Shown one piece after another: positions 1-11,734 of a DNA stretch of 64,000 bases; positions within the stretch are counted from its first letter, which is position 1, and the number at the start of each line of letters is the position of its first letter. Source of the stretch: Dastarcus helophoroides (lineage: Eukaryota; Arthropoda; Insecta; Coleoptera; Bothrideridae). Location: assembly GCA_028583605.1 (NCBI GenBank), contig CM053329.1, positions 6,634,001-6,698,000 on the forward strand, written 5' to 3'. The position numbers and the translations under genes were made by a program. The notes beneath the pieces are model-generated. The model saw only the letters and a list, made by a program, of their open reading frames with translations, was not told where the DNA came from and made no database searches.

Positions 1-1072
1 TATGTAACATTTGAGATTTCGTTTATTGGTATCGCAACAGATATTTTTATGTGTCAATTTCTAGAAAAGGCAAAATTTTTGGAAACATGTTTTGAAAAAA
101 GGGTAATTTTCAAAAGAAAGTCAAATTTTACAGAAATATTATCTTTAGTTAGAAAAGAATCGAAATTTTCTAGAAAAAGCAAAATTTGGTAATAAGGGTA
201 GAATTGTTAGGACAATACTGTCGGCTTTATAACTCCCGTTCAAAATTTAATGAAACTCGGTATATTGATATATTATAGTAAGATAATGATCCAGTTAAAT
301 TTTTGGAGGACTTCAAAGAACCAGTCGCAAATGATTGACATTTAAAATTTCACACTTTCAACATTGAGCCTTATGAGAAACCAGACGTTTCGTCATGTTT
401 TACAAAAAGTACTTCAAATTTCAGTAAAACGAAAGAAAATGATGGAAAATAACATACAAAATATTTTAGATACTTGGAAGTTCAGCTTTAGAGTAGTTAT
501 TAACGAATAGGTAATAAAAATGTTTTAATTTATTTATTTGTACTTTTTCCGTAATTTGTGAGATGTGGCAACGTAAAATGTAAACAGTTCGAAGGGCATT
601 CACCCTTGTTTACTACCATTTTAAGGTTGTGCGGCAAACTTTCAGGATTGGCCGTTAATTAATTTGCCAATTCAGCCACCTGAAGTTTATTATCGAATCT
701 TAATTTTTTCACCAACTCTTTTACTTTTTTAATAGAATATTTCTTTATTGTGACCAAATGCCTTTGACTGTGACATTGTTCACTCACAGAAATTCCTCTG
801 CCTATAATTTCTTCGCGACGTCGTCTACATAGCCAAATACTACTTTAATCAAACAAGACAATGTGTACCTTTGATGTGCTTTTGACTCTAGCAGTATCGA
901 TAGTAATACCTTAAACAAAGGTTTAATTTCAAAATTTGGAAAACGAGACACATTTTGAAAGACGAAATTTCTAGAAAAAGTCCCCTTAGCTGGAGATTTT
1001 CTCTTTACTACATTAGGTAAAGAGTTGACAAGAGACCCAAATGTGAAAGAGAATATTGTATGAGTAGAAAAG
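1..1072. other. AT-rich sequence without a recognised gene
   Basis: The first 200 bases carry a degenerate AAAATTTT/GAAAA-type repeat resembling the arrays near 39.7 and 52.5 kb. The rest is unique-looking AT-rich DNA. Short open frames here show no recognisable motif. Confidence 0.5.
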
Positions 1073-1240
1073 AAAAGAGACAATTTACTATGCGCTAGGG
1101 TTACGGTGATGTTTAGGAGATTAGCCGTGGTCGCATGCCGTTTTGCTATATGATGGACTTGACATGCGATCACGGCTAAACTCTTTAAACATCACCGTAC
1201 CTATAACGTATAGATTCGAATCCAGTAAATTGTCTCTTTT
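1073..1240. repeat. Short hairpin-forming inverted repeat
   Basis: An inner pair of arms (1099-1137 and 1163-1201, about 39 bp with few mismatches, starting GGTTACGGTGATGTTTA) surrounds a 25-base loop. An outer perfect 17-bp pair, AAAGAGACAATTTACT-type (1073-1089 and 1224-1240), lies outside it. The stretches between inner and outer arms differ. This looks like a small non-autonomous foldback element, but I could not identify a target-site duplication or family. Confidence 0.75.
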
Positions 1241-1929
1241 GAAAGCGAATAATTAAACAATTCTTAAATTTTCTAAGCCTAGAGAACAATGTTAGACATA
1301 ATTTTAGAATTAGACACTTTCTTGTTTCATACCTTTCAGTTTATTTGTTCGGTAGTCAGGCTTTAGTTATTTTAATTTTAATTTTTTATATAAATAAATG
1401 AGCGGAGTCAGCGCCATCTAATGATAGGACACAGCCTTACTGTAACATTATTTAATATTGGAATATTTTGAGATAACGGTTCTAATGATTCTTTAGGAAG
1501 CTAAATATACACTTGCCCACAATACAATGAATTTGAATAAAGCATCATTCTTCGATATACAAAAACTCCTTAAATTTGTGCATCGTTGATTAAGTTAGTT
1601 AAATTACGTTCATCCAAAATGATTTTACATGATTCAGACAGAAGCATCATCCATTGCTATCCTCCAGCAATCTGCTTTATGTGGTTTTATTTTAAAATCA
1701 AAGACAAATTAAAACATTAAAACAAAATAGGTTGATTAATCAATCTAGCAAATTAAAAATTTCCTTTAATTTTGAGAAGTTTTTGAGTTAAGTTATAAAG
1801 TTCATCGAATTCAGCAGACGAAATTTCCAGAGCTCAATAAAATCAATTATATAGTTATTTATTGATATACAATAACTTTTTTGTCAAGAGCGATGGTTAT
1901 CAAGTAAAATAATGATTAGATGTAGGTTA
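1241..1929. other. AT-rich sequence, nothing recognised
   Basis: I see no coding motif, RNA gene or clear repeat in this stretch. Confidence 0.4.
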
Positions 1930-2885
1930 GCAAGTCCTACGACAGTAGGTCGCGGATGATTGGACGCGCGACAAAAGGACGCGTATACATTCGACCACAT
2001 GACACACATGAAAGAACAAAGAACTTGTGAATGATGGATATTTTGAGAGTTCCGGTTAATTTAGGTTAGTTAATTTTAATTTCCTTAATTATTTTTTCCT
2101 CTTGCTAGTGTTGACGAAACGTTTTTAATTGCAACAGCCATAAACTAGCTTTGTATGCGACTAGACGTTAATATTATTTGGAAAGTAAATAAACGTAGAC
2201 ACAAATACGGCGATAAAATGTTCAACAAATTATTGCGCAATGGTGGTTATAATTTTTCATTAAGTTACTAATAAATAAAAGAACAAACTTGTAAAAGTAG
2301 TAAAAATTTTAATAACTTGAAAACAAAATTGTAAAGGGTATTTTATTTGTTCTGCGATTAAAAGAATTGAAACCTTGGCAAAGCAAAATAATTGTTATCA
2401 AAATTACAATAAAACAACTTTAGTTAACTTATATGTTAAAAATTACCACCGTCCACAAGTCTAATTCAAATCATTTAACACCCAATGCTGTGTAGCCCTT
2501 AATATTACAGATATACCTAACAAACCCTATATAGCCGAATTCGTAAAGAAAACCTCTATTCAAATATACAAAGATGTACAGGGTGTTACTTGTATAAAGT
2601 TGAATACACGGAAAAGGTGACAAAAAAGAAAACAAAATCGAGGGGTCGAAGTGATTTTTTTCATATCACTTGTTTTAAACCTGTTTAATTTAAATGATCT
2701 ATTTTATTTATTTTGGTAATAACATTACAACTACACGCTACCCTATGTCGTGCATCTAATTATCGCGACGACCATTTATCACACTTGTCTTTTTGTAGTA
2801 CGACCAAATGTCCGTGACCTTTTTAAGCACGCCTAAATATCCGCGTCCTCTTGTCGCGACACCAGATTGGCACAACTTATACTCT
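1930..2885. repeat. Degenerate inverted repeat with GTCGCG/GGACGCG motifs
   Basis: The left part (about 1930-2015) contains GTCGCGGAT, GGACGCGCGAC, AAAAGGACGCG and TTCGACCACA. The right part (about 2745-2880), read on the minus strand, contains TGTCGCGACAAGAGGACGCG followed by further GTCG and GCGA words. The two GC-rich ends are related in inverted orientation around an AT-rich core. This resembles the ends of an old non-autonomous DNA transposon. The exact ends and target duplication are not resolved. Confidence 0.45.
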
Positions 2886-4089
2886 TGAAGTTTCAATGTT
2901 AAAGAATGAGCAGAAGGTTTTCAAAGAAACTCCGGGAAATGACACAGTAATTTCCTTGGAAAAATTAAGAATAGCTATTTGACAATGATTCAAACAGCCA
3001 GACCTAACCCGGAGTAAGGAAACAGATTTAAATCTAATAAACTGAATTGTCAATTGTTATGGTTCCAATATACATACATAACAATATAATTAAAGATATA
3101 TTATACAGAATTAGTAGTAGATTTGAAGTTATTATCAAATTAAAATAGAAATTTATCAACAAAATTCAGTTATTTTATTGTAAAATTAATTCCTGTAGGT
3201 ATTAAGCAAACTGATTTCTCTAAAAGGATTTCAAATCTTAATGTGAGCTCTAAAGGAATTTAGTAAAGGGAATTTATCGTAAATTTCTAATTCACCGATT
3301 CAGACAAAGGTATTGTTTTGTAAATAAGGCACCAGATTCCGGAGTTTGACACTATTGTAAAGGCGGTTAAGTAAATTTATTATGAACACATAAGTAATTT
3401 CACGAGTGCCTACCGAAAATAAGATTATGGTTTCGCCGTGGGGCTAAGTAAAGCTTCTATAAATTTGGTTGAGCAAGGGCTTACCGTGGGCTTAATAGAA
3501 GCAGCACACTTTATAGATGTATTAAGTAACAAAACAAGCCTAAAACAATGAAGTAAGGTACAGTCTATAAATTTTGTATCCCTGAAGCGTAAGTATTGCC
3601 CTTGGGAACGCAACCTGCCTTGTCAGCGACATTACTGACTGGGGAGCATGTACGAAAGCCTCAACTAACCTCGTTTCAGTGTTTCTTGAAACTATTTACC
3701 TACATCTCAAGCGTAACACAATTTCGGTAATTTGCTAAGTGATAACTACAATGCAAAAATAACTTATGATATTATCTGTTAAAACAATTAGTATCATAAA
3801 CAGTCTTTAATGATTTTATAAACGCAGGTTTCTAAAAACGGAATTTGATATAAAATAAAAGTAGGAATAATATGGGTATAAATAGAATTAAAAATGAGTG
3901 GACAGCTTAATATTCCGTGAAGCTACATTTCAACCTAAAAGGGTAAATAAAATATGAACCGGAATTTATTATTCAAAATTTATTCATGCAAGATACATAT
4001 ATGAAAGTTATTAACTATTTTTCTACAGTAATCTCCTAATTTTGTTATGCATTTTTCCCAAGCAGATTAGAAGAGTTTTAACTTCATCA
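2886..4089. other. AT-rich sequence, nothing recognised
   Basis: No gene, RNA or clear repeat is supported. A 62-residue open frame on the minus strand at 3425-3613 has no family features. Confidence 0.4.
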
Positions 4090-4680
4090 TCATAAAAAGA
4101 AGGGAGGCGTGCTTGCAGCCAATTGCGCACAAATGTCTTCAACAGGCAGCATCATCATAGAATTGCTCACCTCCTCGAGCTTTTTCAATGGTCCAAACAT
4201 ATGAAGATTGCATGGTGATAAGTCGGGACTCTAAGGAGGGTGCTCTAATATTGCCCAAGGCATTTTCTCTAATTTTTGATGTATCAGATTAACTGAGTGG
4301 GGGCATGCATTCTCGTGAAGCAAAATCACATTAATGAGCGAAAATTCGCGCCTCTTCCCCTGATATGCACATTTTGTTTTAGCCAGTAGCTGGCAGTAGT
4401 AGGCAGCATTAACCGTACGACTTTCATGCAGAAAATCGAAGCATTGAACAGCGTTAATCCTTTCCGCAGTCACACTGGTCCGAGGACAACGGGCATGGGG
4501 TCCATTTTCAGGTTGAATTCGTCCTTCCAAAAATTGTTGTGCCATTCATACACTTAAGTTTCCTTCAAACAAGTATCCCCAAATTGTACGAAGAGTTTCG
4601 GTGGGCTTTACACCTTCAACGACAAGAAATTTAATAGTAATGCGCTGCGCAACGTGCGAATGAACCTCTTGCTCACTCAT
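4090..4680 (-). pseudogene. mariner (DD34D) transposase relic with internal deletion
   Basis: Read on the minus strand from the ATG at 4678-4680, the frame starts with a mariner-like N-terminal region (MSEQEVHSHVAQRITIKFL), meets an in-frame stop at 4546-4548 and continues into a helix-turn-helix-like stretch ending PRTSV. It then jumps straight to the late catalytic region (DFLHESRTVNAAYYCQLL, LLHENACPHS, LEHPP, SPDLSPC, FGPLKK). The segment that should hold the first catalytic aspartate is missing. The second position reads E (LLHENA, where the family has D). The third reads N (SPDLSPCN), and a stop precedes SPDL. mariner transposases cut and paste DNA through three aspartates, so this copy cannot be active. 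TIRs were not found. Family call is secure; boundaries are approximate. Confidence 0.85.
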
Positions 4681-5214
4681 TGTATTTACAACTGACGAAT
4701 GACGAGAACGGAATTCGCTTGAGCGCAGAAAGTCTAGTGATATCCCCACCTAATATGTTTAAGAGTATGCACTTAGTCCCGAAGCCCTCATGGCGACATG
4801 ATAGAAATTCCGGTTCATATTTGATTTATCCTCGTATGAATTTTCTGCTAATTTCATATGAATCAGTGGAGTTTCTGTTTAATTTATTCTTCTTTTTTTA
4901 TTTTCTTGGGCTATCCATTGCCCAACCTGCCAGGAGGGAGCATCAAAATTTAAGATGAGTTTCATTTTTAATTTTCGAACAGTTCTACCGTAGGTGTTCT
5001 TGTTATTTAGTGTGTACCATATTCAGCAGCCCATCAGACCGTTTTTCATTAAATTCTACGTAAACTATTAATACATCACAATTACTGGTTGCATTAGGTA
5101 GCGTATTCTGTGCCATTTCGAAGACTCGGTTCATTATTAATTTAGATGATAAAGTTTTGTCGGTCCTATTAGGCCAGAGAGATTTTTTCAGATTTGGTTA
5201 AATCAGCTGGAAGG
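4681..5214. other. AT-rich flank, nothing recognised
   Basis: It follows the mariner relic on its 5' side. No TIR for that relic and no other gene is visible. Confidence 0.4.
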
Positions 5215-5400
5215 TTGAAATACAAAACTTGTGTCCTAAAACCAGGAAAGATTAAAAAACACAACAAAGGTTGCTCTAACGCGTTTCGACAGCCAAGCTA
5301 TCATCTTCAGAGGGATAGTTTCTTGGTTTCAGGGGACAAGTTTTGTATTTCAATTTTTGAAGATAACCAAGGATCAGTCCGTTCCACCAAAAAAAAAGAG
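5215..5400. repeat. Interspersed repeat with 30-bp inverted arms, related to 44.8 kb
   Basis: A 30-bp inverted repeat (5215-5244 and 5324-5353, starting TTGAAATACAAAACTTGT) encloses, on the minus strand, GAAGATGATAGCTTGGC and GTCGAAACGCG. The right arm and what follows (to an A-run at about 5391-5399) match 44850-44935, and the enclosed piece matches 44790-44830 in opposite orientation. So this copy contains the same repeat family in both orientations. The GATGAT-stem-CGAAAC pattern resembles that at 57146-57179 in a Penelope-like element. A relation is possible but unproven. Confidence 0.6.
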
Positions 5401-5637
5401 CTGGAAGGTTGTGATCGAAAAGGTTTCGTTAGTTTATACTTGTTAAGATTTAAGCTTTATATATGAGTACAGCAGCGGCGCAATCATAGCAACATCTATA
5501 CGTCTTTTATCTCGCGTGGCAGATTGTTTGGTGAACTCGGAGATTTGGTGACTGTACCTTTCCTGGAAACTATTTTGCTGCGGAATATATTCCAACTTTC
5601 TCATTTAAATTAACTTTTAAATTCTCGTACCTTTTTG

Positions 5638-5887
5638 TAAGTTCAATCTACTTGCAAAGGGCAATCCCCTCTGCCTTAAGAGCACTGCAAGGAAGGCGTG
5701 GAAATAAAGGTAGATGGCGACGAACCATCTTTTTAAGTGAAGGTCAATTTTTCTTACCGAGGAAAATTCCATTGGGCAACGAATTTCACAGTTTGAAAGT
5801 TCTGTAGAAAAAAGAATCTCCAGACAGAATTCCTCCCTGGGTTGAACTAGACCGCACAGAAAGTTGTCCCCGAATGTCTTGTGTGTC
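5638..5887 (-). pseudogene. 3' fragment of a non-LTR retrotransposon (CR1/Jockey type)
   Basis: On the minus strand this stretch encodes SFFYRTFKLWNSLPNGIF and then RRHLPLFPRLPCSALKA. That matches the C-terminal end of the copy at 20160-20841 (YFFFYRTSKLWNLLPKGIF, IHRHLSLFPHRTRSALKA) and the typical tail after reverse transcriptase in insect non-LTR elements. DNA similarity extends past the stop into the GGGGTTACCCTTTGCGAGT-type 3' end. The copy is strongly 5'-truncated and lacks the RT domain, as expected from incomplete target-primed reverse transcription. Frames are broken, so it is a pseudogene. Confidence 0.75.
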
Positions 5888-7868
5888 TCAAGAATTTGTC
5901 CTAAAAATATATTTCTGTTAGGAATAGTTTTGCAGACAAACGTAGATTTTTGTGTGCTGAGCTTAAAAACGAATTTTCTGCTTTTCTGTGAAAATTCAAC
6001 TGTAAACTATAAATCAAATTTACGTGGAATGCACTTTTGGTTTTACCAACGATTTTACTTTATTTTAAATATTTGTCTTTGACTTCATTAATAAATTACG
6101 AAGAGAATGGTAATAAGAACTCTTTAGTGGTATGAAGCACTTTTACAAATGCAGGTGAACTTTGGCCTAAACTCAATTTACAATACATATGTCAATTTTG
6201 GTAATATATCTACAGTGAAAAATAGTTTACGTTACATGGCCATGTTTACTTATATTCGATTTTTTCTATTTTTTTTTAATTCCGACTTTTTCTTTTTTAT
6301 TATTGATAATCTGATAAGCAGCAACTGAGGTTAAGAATTTTATAAATGTAATTTCACGCAATGTAGAAGTAGATCAGTTGTTACTTTAATTTAATTTCAG
6401 TTCTGGTTAGAAATTACTGGTGTATTCTTTAACGATTAGTATTATGTGGAATCCATTAACCAGGAATTCATAGTCATTGCACCTCTTACCCCTACTTTTT
6501 TAATTCCTTTTTTTAAAAGGCTAGAGTTTTAGATTTTCTTTTGCAGTTTATGAACTGATACCGGATTAGCTGAAGCCACGTAAGATAGTAAAGTGGGTTT
6601 CAACTGGGACCCCGAAACTCAGCCTGAGCCAGTGAGAGTCTCATGCATCTCCTAGCCTGCTAGCTGACGAGCGTAGTAAACTTTTGACATTAGTAGTGGT
6701 ACTTAACATTATTTAGAACGTTTTTATATTTTATCATAACTTATTACTAGGAAAATATTTGGTGATACGTAATTGAAGGCGTGCATGTCAAGGAAAGACG
6801 TGTTCGTCATATGCATCGCCGAAACCGAATTTAAGACAGAAGTGCACCATAATTCACTGTCAACCATACCCAATGCGACATTCTTTCGAAATAAAAGTAA
6901 CACAAAAGGGGTGAGAGATGCAATTAGCATGAAAGCGGGAGGTAACTCACTATGTCCATAATTCCAGAGGCGAAACTTTTCCTATGGAATTAGAACAGTT
7001 TTTCCTCTGATATCGTTTACATACTGTGTTATCTTGCTGTTTCTAGCGTGACTATCTCGCCTTTTGTAGCATTTTTTTTTCGAAGACATTTTACCTCTGG
7101 TGTAGGTGACATATGGAATTATCGTGCTCTCTTGTCTTGAATTTTGGTTTTATTTTATTAGGTATTATACTATTAAGCACTAAATTTTTGCAGCTAAATT
7201 TTCTGTCTTTTTATGGATGACATACTGTGTTACCATGGTCTTTTGCATTGACTATTTGCCTTTTTTTTGTGCCACATTCACTTAAGAAAAGTTACGCCTT
7301 TGATGTGATTGATATATACTGAGTTGCCGTTCTCTCCATCTTGAAATTGGTTTCCCTCTTATTCCTGAAAAAAGCCAACTGTGATGACAGGAGAAATGTC
7401 AAATATTTTCATTAGTTCCATGAGACGCTCTAATCCTGGAAGAAATTTATGTTTTACCAAGTCTATCGTGAAAGTCTTTGTAATCATATTCACGAATTAA
7501 TATTTGATTAAACGAAATTTTATTTCATCAACACCACTAAATATGCTGGTGTTTTGTGAAATTATATGGAAGGCTTTAATAATAGAATAGCACTAAATTT
7601 ATTACAACGCACACAAGCTAGAAGAGCAGGGCTGAGGTATAGTAAAACCACATTATATCGACAAAACAACTCTAATGGAGATTTTATGTTGGTTATTCTA
7701 AGTTAATTGGATTATTTTGTGGTAAGTCGAGTATTTAGACTGATATCTGGATGAAACGTCGGTGAAATATAGAGAGGCGATTTAATTTCACTGAACAGAA
7801 TCTAAAATGTGGCTTCGATATAAATAATAGGCTTTGACATTATTGAACTGCAAGCAAACGTTAATATA
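5888..7868. other. AT-rich sequence without a recognised gene
   Basis: A slightly GC-richer patch at about 6570-6680 does not give a recognisable protein in any frame I could read. Small overlapping open frames on both strands near 6724-6961 have no family motif. Confidence 0.4.
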
Positions 7869-9689
7869 CCGGGTGTTTTTTTAGTTGGGAGGTTACCTTT
7901 ATATGGAGTAACACTTATTATAAAGGTAAACTAATTTTGTCGATGGGGCTAATCAAAGCTAAGCTACTTTTTGAAAATATTTTCAACTTCCTCCCACTTC
8001 CAGTTATACTGGAAGTAGACATTAACTTTCTTATTTTAAATGGCAACCCCCAAATTTTATATTTTGTTAGGATTTTACTTAAAAAAATAAGGTGAGTTTA
8101 TGTATACATGTTTATTGCTACCTTTGATAGTTTTAAAGATATTTCAATTATTCGAAAAAAAAAAATGACAGAAAAGGGGGTTATTTTGACTCTTTGTATC
8201 TTTTTCATTATTTGCAGTAAAAACATGAAATTTTGGTCGAAGTCATGGACTATTATGGAGACTAAAATAACGTAATCAGGTTTTACATTTATTACATAGG
8301 GTCATGGAAATTTTATGATCTTTATTGTTTTTATTTTATTCAAAAAAAACAGTTTTTTTAAATAGGAACTATGCGTTTTTTAATCATTCTTGAATTCCTC
8401 GCGTAAAAAAGAGAAAAAAGTGATATGACTAATTTTTTTTAAATTCTGCACGGTTACAGAGATATAATTCAAAATAAAAAAGAAAAATATATCTTTTTTT
8501 TTCTCTAGTAGCAACTTGGTAGTAGACAATATTTTCAAAAAAAAAAAACAACCACAAGGCCCAAAAATTCTGGGCCAAATAACATTTAAAATATAACCGT
8601 AGAAGACAAATAAATTTTTGGCTAATTGTTAGAATACTTATTGAAAAATGTTTTGGGAGCCACAAATGTAAGTTTCGTAAAATGGTTTGTTAAACAGACT
8701 TCTTATTTTATTGGAGTAATGAAAATCAACAACAAATGTTCAAGAAAATTCGTCCTTTAACTGTTATGCTGTTAGATTAGAACTCAGGATTTTTAAGCGT
8801 TAAATTTTAGAATAAAAATCGAAATGGAAATTATTTAGTAATTTTTTTACGATTACTGCATGACAATCATAATGCTAGGAACAATCGGATGTGCTTAAAA
8901 AGGTTACTCAGTTCGAAATCTTAAAATATGCCTTTAAATGTATTGAAACAGAAGACCGTCCTTGTTGTTCTTGATGTACATTTTTTGTCAATTATTTTAT
9001 TTTCCTATAACTTATTATGATTAATTCTTTAAACTTTTATTGCCTACAGTTAATTTCCTACTCCAACAAAAAAGACATGTTTAATTCTTTTTATTTTGAG
9101 ATTTATGTAAAATACCGCTGTAACGGCACAAAATTTTAAAAAATAAGTGATATAACTTTTTTTTTAAGTGAAGGATCCAAAAATGATTAAAAAACATATA
9201 GTTCCCATTTAAAAAAACGGAGTTGTTTTGAATAAAACAAAAACAGTAAAGATTATAAAATTTTCATCACAATGTATAATAAATGTAAAATCTGATTACG
9301 CTATTATAGTCTTTATAATATTCCGTGACTTCAACCCAAATTTCATGTTTTTACTGCAAATAAAAAGAGTCAAAATAACCCTCTTTTCTGTAATTTTTTT
9401 TTCGAAAAATTGAAATATCTTTAAAACTATCAAAGGTAGCAATAAACATGTATACATAAACTCATCTTATTTTTTTACGTAAAATCCAAATAAAATATAA
9501 AATTTGGGGGTTGCTATTTAAAATAAGAAAGTTGATGTCTACTTTTGGTATAACCGGTAGTAGGGGGAAGTTAAAAATATTTTTAGAAGATTGTTTAGCC
9601 CCGATTAGCCCCATCGACACAATCAGTTTGCCTTTATAATAAGTAGTACTCCATATAAGGGTAACTTCCCGACTAAAAAGAACACCCGG
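7869..9689. mobile_element. Long foldback element with arms of about 600 bp and TA duplication
   Basis: The left end (CCGGGTGTTTTTTTAG) and right end (CTAAAAAGAACACCCGG) are inverted copies flanked by TA (7867-7868 and 9690-9691). The inverted similarity runs inward through recognisable blocks (TAACACTTATTATAAAG, TGTATACATGTTTATTGC, ACCTTTGATAGTTTTAAAG, CATGAAATTT, TTTTTTAATCATT) to about 8490 on the left and 9090 on the right, with weaker similarity beyond. The central 500-600 bp encode nothing I recognise. TA duplication and the CCGGGTGT terminus suggest a Tc1/mariner-mobilised non-autonomous element. As single-stranded DNA or RNA it would form a stem of about 600 bp. Confidence 0.85.
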
Positions 9690-10401
9690 TATAAAATTTG
9701 AAATTTAGAGCAACCTGTAACTGCAATAAATGTATTTCATCTAATCAAATTATATATGGGCTGTGTATGTACATACAGGGAGTCATTAGAGTCATTGAAC
9801 ATATACGCGGTGGTGCACTAAAGTTGCCTTATTTTAAATAGGACACCCTATATATTTTTTACATATTTAAATGTTATACAAAATGCCGATTAAAGTGATA
9901 TCAAACAAAAATCATGAAATTTGAGTCTAATTTGGAAGCTCGTTTGAAAGACCGAAATCAATCATTATTTTTGGTGCAGGTTATTATAGCATATCCTTTT
10001 ATTGGAAAATAAAATAATTTTATTAATATAATATTTGTTATTTTACAGGGTGGATAGCAAACAAAAATTCACACCCTGTATATTATTTTAGATTTTTGTT
10101 AAGCAACAACTAACCTTTGAAGAATTTGTGAGTTTAATCCTTAGTTTGAGAGTTATTTAACTTTAAATTTGAAAAACAAAAAATGTGGATATTTAAATAT
10201 TTAAGATGTATCCCTGATTGAAGTTGTTGGAAATTTATTTCTTAACATTAATGAAAAACACTAATTGGATTTTACCAATCCAAGGTAAAATATACAACTG
10301 TTATTACTGTACTTTAGCTTGATCAGGCCGCAGTGTAGGTCTAACTTACCTTCTTTTTAAAAATATGTCCATAAAATATATTTATTATTATTTTTTATTT
10401 T
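9690..10401. other. Repeat-derived AT-rich sequence with a small palindrome
   Basis: A short imperfect palindrome bounded by TACAGGGTG (10044) and CACCCTGTA (ending 10080) looks like two terminal repeats brought together, as in a collapsed non-autonomous transposon. Other short repeat-like words (GGACACCC near 9841) are seen. No gene. Confidence 0.45.
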
Positions 10402-11244
10402 CAATTGAGCATTGCGTTTTAGAGTTATTAACCAAAAACATATTTTTATTAATGGCATACGCTGTATATTACATTACTATTAAATGGAGAATTTTATTTA
10501 AAGCAAAAAAAATTATAATACAATAATGCCTAAAAATTGAAAATAAGGAAGATATTTAAATATTTTATAATTTGGATGATTTTTCAAAAAATGCCGAAAG
10601 ACTCATTAAAAACAATGAAATCGTTCATTTAGCAGTACATCCTGAAAAGCAATTATTTTTGCATATCTACTCTATGCGTTTTATTTCTTTTTACCCCCAT
10701 AAAAAATCTAACGAGTTTATATCTGGTGACCACGGAGGCCATCGAATGGACTCATTTGAACATATTCAGCAGTTACTCAAAATAACCTGTTTAGTCACTC
10801 ATCTGTTCCATGTGGGAATACCATTTTGTTGGAAATAAACAACTAACTGATCAGGAAAAGTTAAATTATCTAAAATGTTTTCCAAAATGTGACCTATGAA
10901 TTCAACATATCGTTGTCCTGTTAAATATCCCTGATAAAAAAATGGTCCACTAATTTTTAATCCTATCATCGCACAATAATCGTAAAATAATTTAGCAACT
11001 GTCAAAATTGTAATGATAAATAAACCATTTAATTTTTTTTAATGAGTCTTGTGGTATTTTTTGAAAATTGATCAAAATCATAAGATATCTAAATATCTTG
11101 ATTATTTTCAATTTTTTGGCATTATTGTATTAAAACTGTTTTGCTTTAAATAAAATTCTATATTTAATAGTAATGTAATATACAGGTTGTGCCATTAAAA
11201 AAAAATGTTTTTGGTTAATAACTCTAAAAGGCGATGCTCAATTG
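10402..11244. repeat. Inverted repeat, arms of about 210 bp, around a transposase relic
   Basis: The arm 10402-10611 (CAATTGAGCATTGCG...) pairs with 11034-11244 (...CGATGCTCAATTG) with high similarity, including TAGAGTTATTAACCAAAAAC, GTATATTACATTACTATTAA and AAGACTCATTAAAAA. Between the arms lies a minus-strand Tc1/mariner-type relic, so the arms may be the element's long TIRs. Within the right arm, TATACAGGTTGTGCCATT looks like a TA-flanked transposon end facing outward, so two nested elements are also possible. Confidence 0.75.
10590..11020 (-). pseudogene. Tc1/mariner-type transposase relic
   Basis: The minus strand encodes ISGPFFYQGYLTGQRYVEF, then VVYFQQNGIPTWN, and further on RWPPWSPDINSLDFLWG. 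These correspond in order to the strand before the second catalytic aspartate, the FQQDGAP-like catalytic segment (here N in place of D) and the WPPRSPDLxPLDFFLWG segment carrying the third acidic residue in an insect branch of the Tc1/mariner superfamily. The N-terminal DNA-binding half is missing and frames are interrupted. Similar relics are at 16766-17812 and 32200-32560 on the plus strand. Confidence 0.75.
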
Positions 11245-11358
11245 TTTTTCCGTTTTGCCAGTGCAATCACCATAAAAAATACTACAACTTTACCGACATC
11301 GTAGCTTCGTTAGCAATAGTGCGCACTTAACTTAGAACAGGGTGTATATCAACTGCAT

Positions 11359-11510
11359 GTTACGAGATTATAAATATGTAGCAGAAATAGAATAGCAAAG
11401 AGAACAGATTCTTGGGGCACTCCTATATTTATCAGAAAAGTCCCGTTAATGACTATCTGAAGAGGTATGTGATAGAGTCTATCGCAGACCTTTAATATGG
11501 CCTGTGATAC
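11359..11510 (-). pseudogene. Non-LTR reverse transcriptase fragment
   Basis: The minus strand reads ILKVCDRLYHIP, VINGTFLINIGV and GVPQESVLFAILFLL. The last matches the GVPQGSVLGPxLFLLYINDL block of the RT palm in CR1/Jockey-type elements (the GVPQ codons lie at 11403-11422). Only about 50 codons remain. The YxDD active-site segment is not visible downstream. It is an isolated scrap with no element ends. Confidence 0.6.
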
Positions 11511-11734
11511 AATTGGCGTTTCGCCGTATTTTTGTTTTCTCTAAAAAAATCAAGTTTGAATTTAATGCAAAAATAAGCTTTAGCCATTTATATGCAAGTA
11601 GAATGCAACCTAGACTACAAATTCATGCAGCCCTCCAAGCGTGTATAGTGAATCATAGGTAGCTGAACTACCAACAGTTAAAACACTGCCACCTAGCGAA
11701 GCGGTTGCTCTCTAGGAAAAATTTCCCAGAAGAC

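Noticed and set aside
802..1173. 123-residue minus-strand frame as a gene
   Set aside because: It overlaps the hairpin repeat at 1073-1240 and shows no recognisable domain.
1200..1235. tRNA T-arm-like GATTCGAATCC
   Set aside because: No acceptor or D-arm partner; the sequence belongs to the hairpin repeat.
2577..2600. TACAGGGTGTTACTTG as a transposon end
   Set aside because: No inverted partner with TA could be found at a sensible distance.
6570..6690. Retroelement tail-like GC-rich patch
   Set aside because: No frame gave a recognisable motif on either strand.
10572..10838. 88-residue plus-strand frame as a gene
   Set aside because: It is the complement of the Tc1/mariner transposase relic read on the minus strand.
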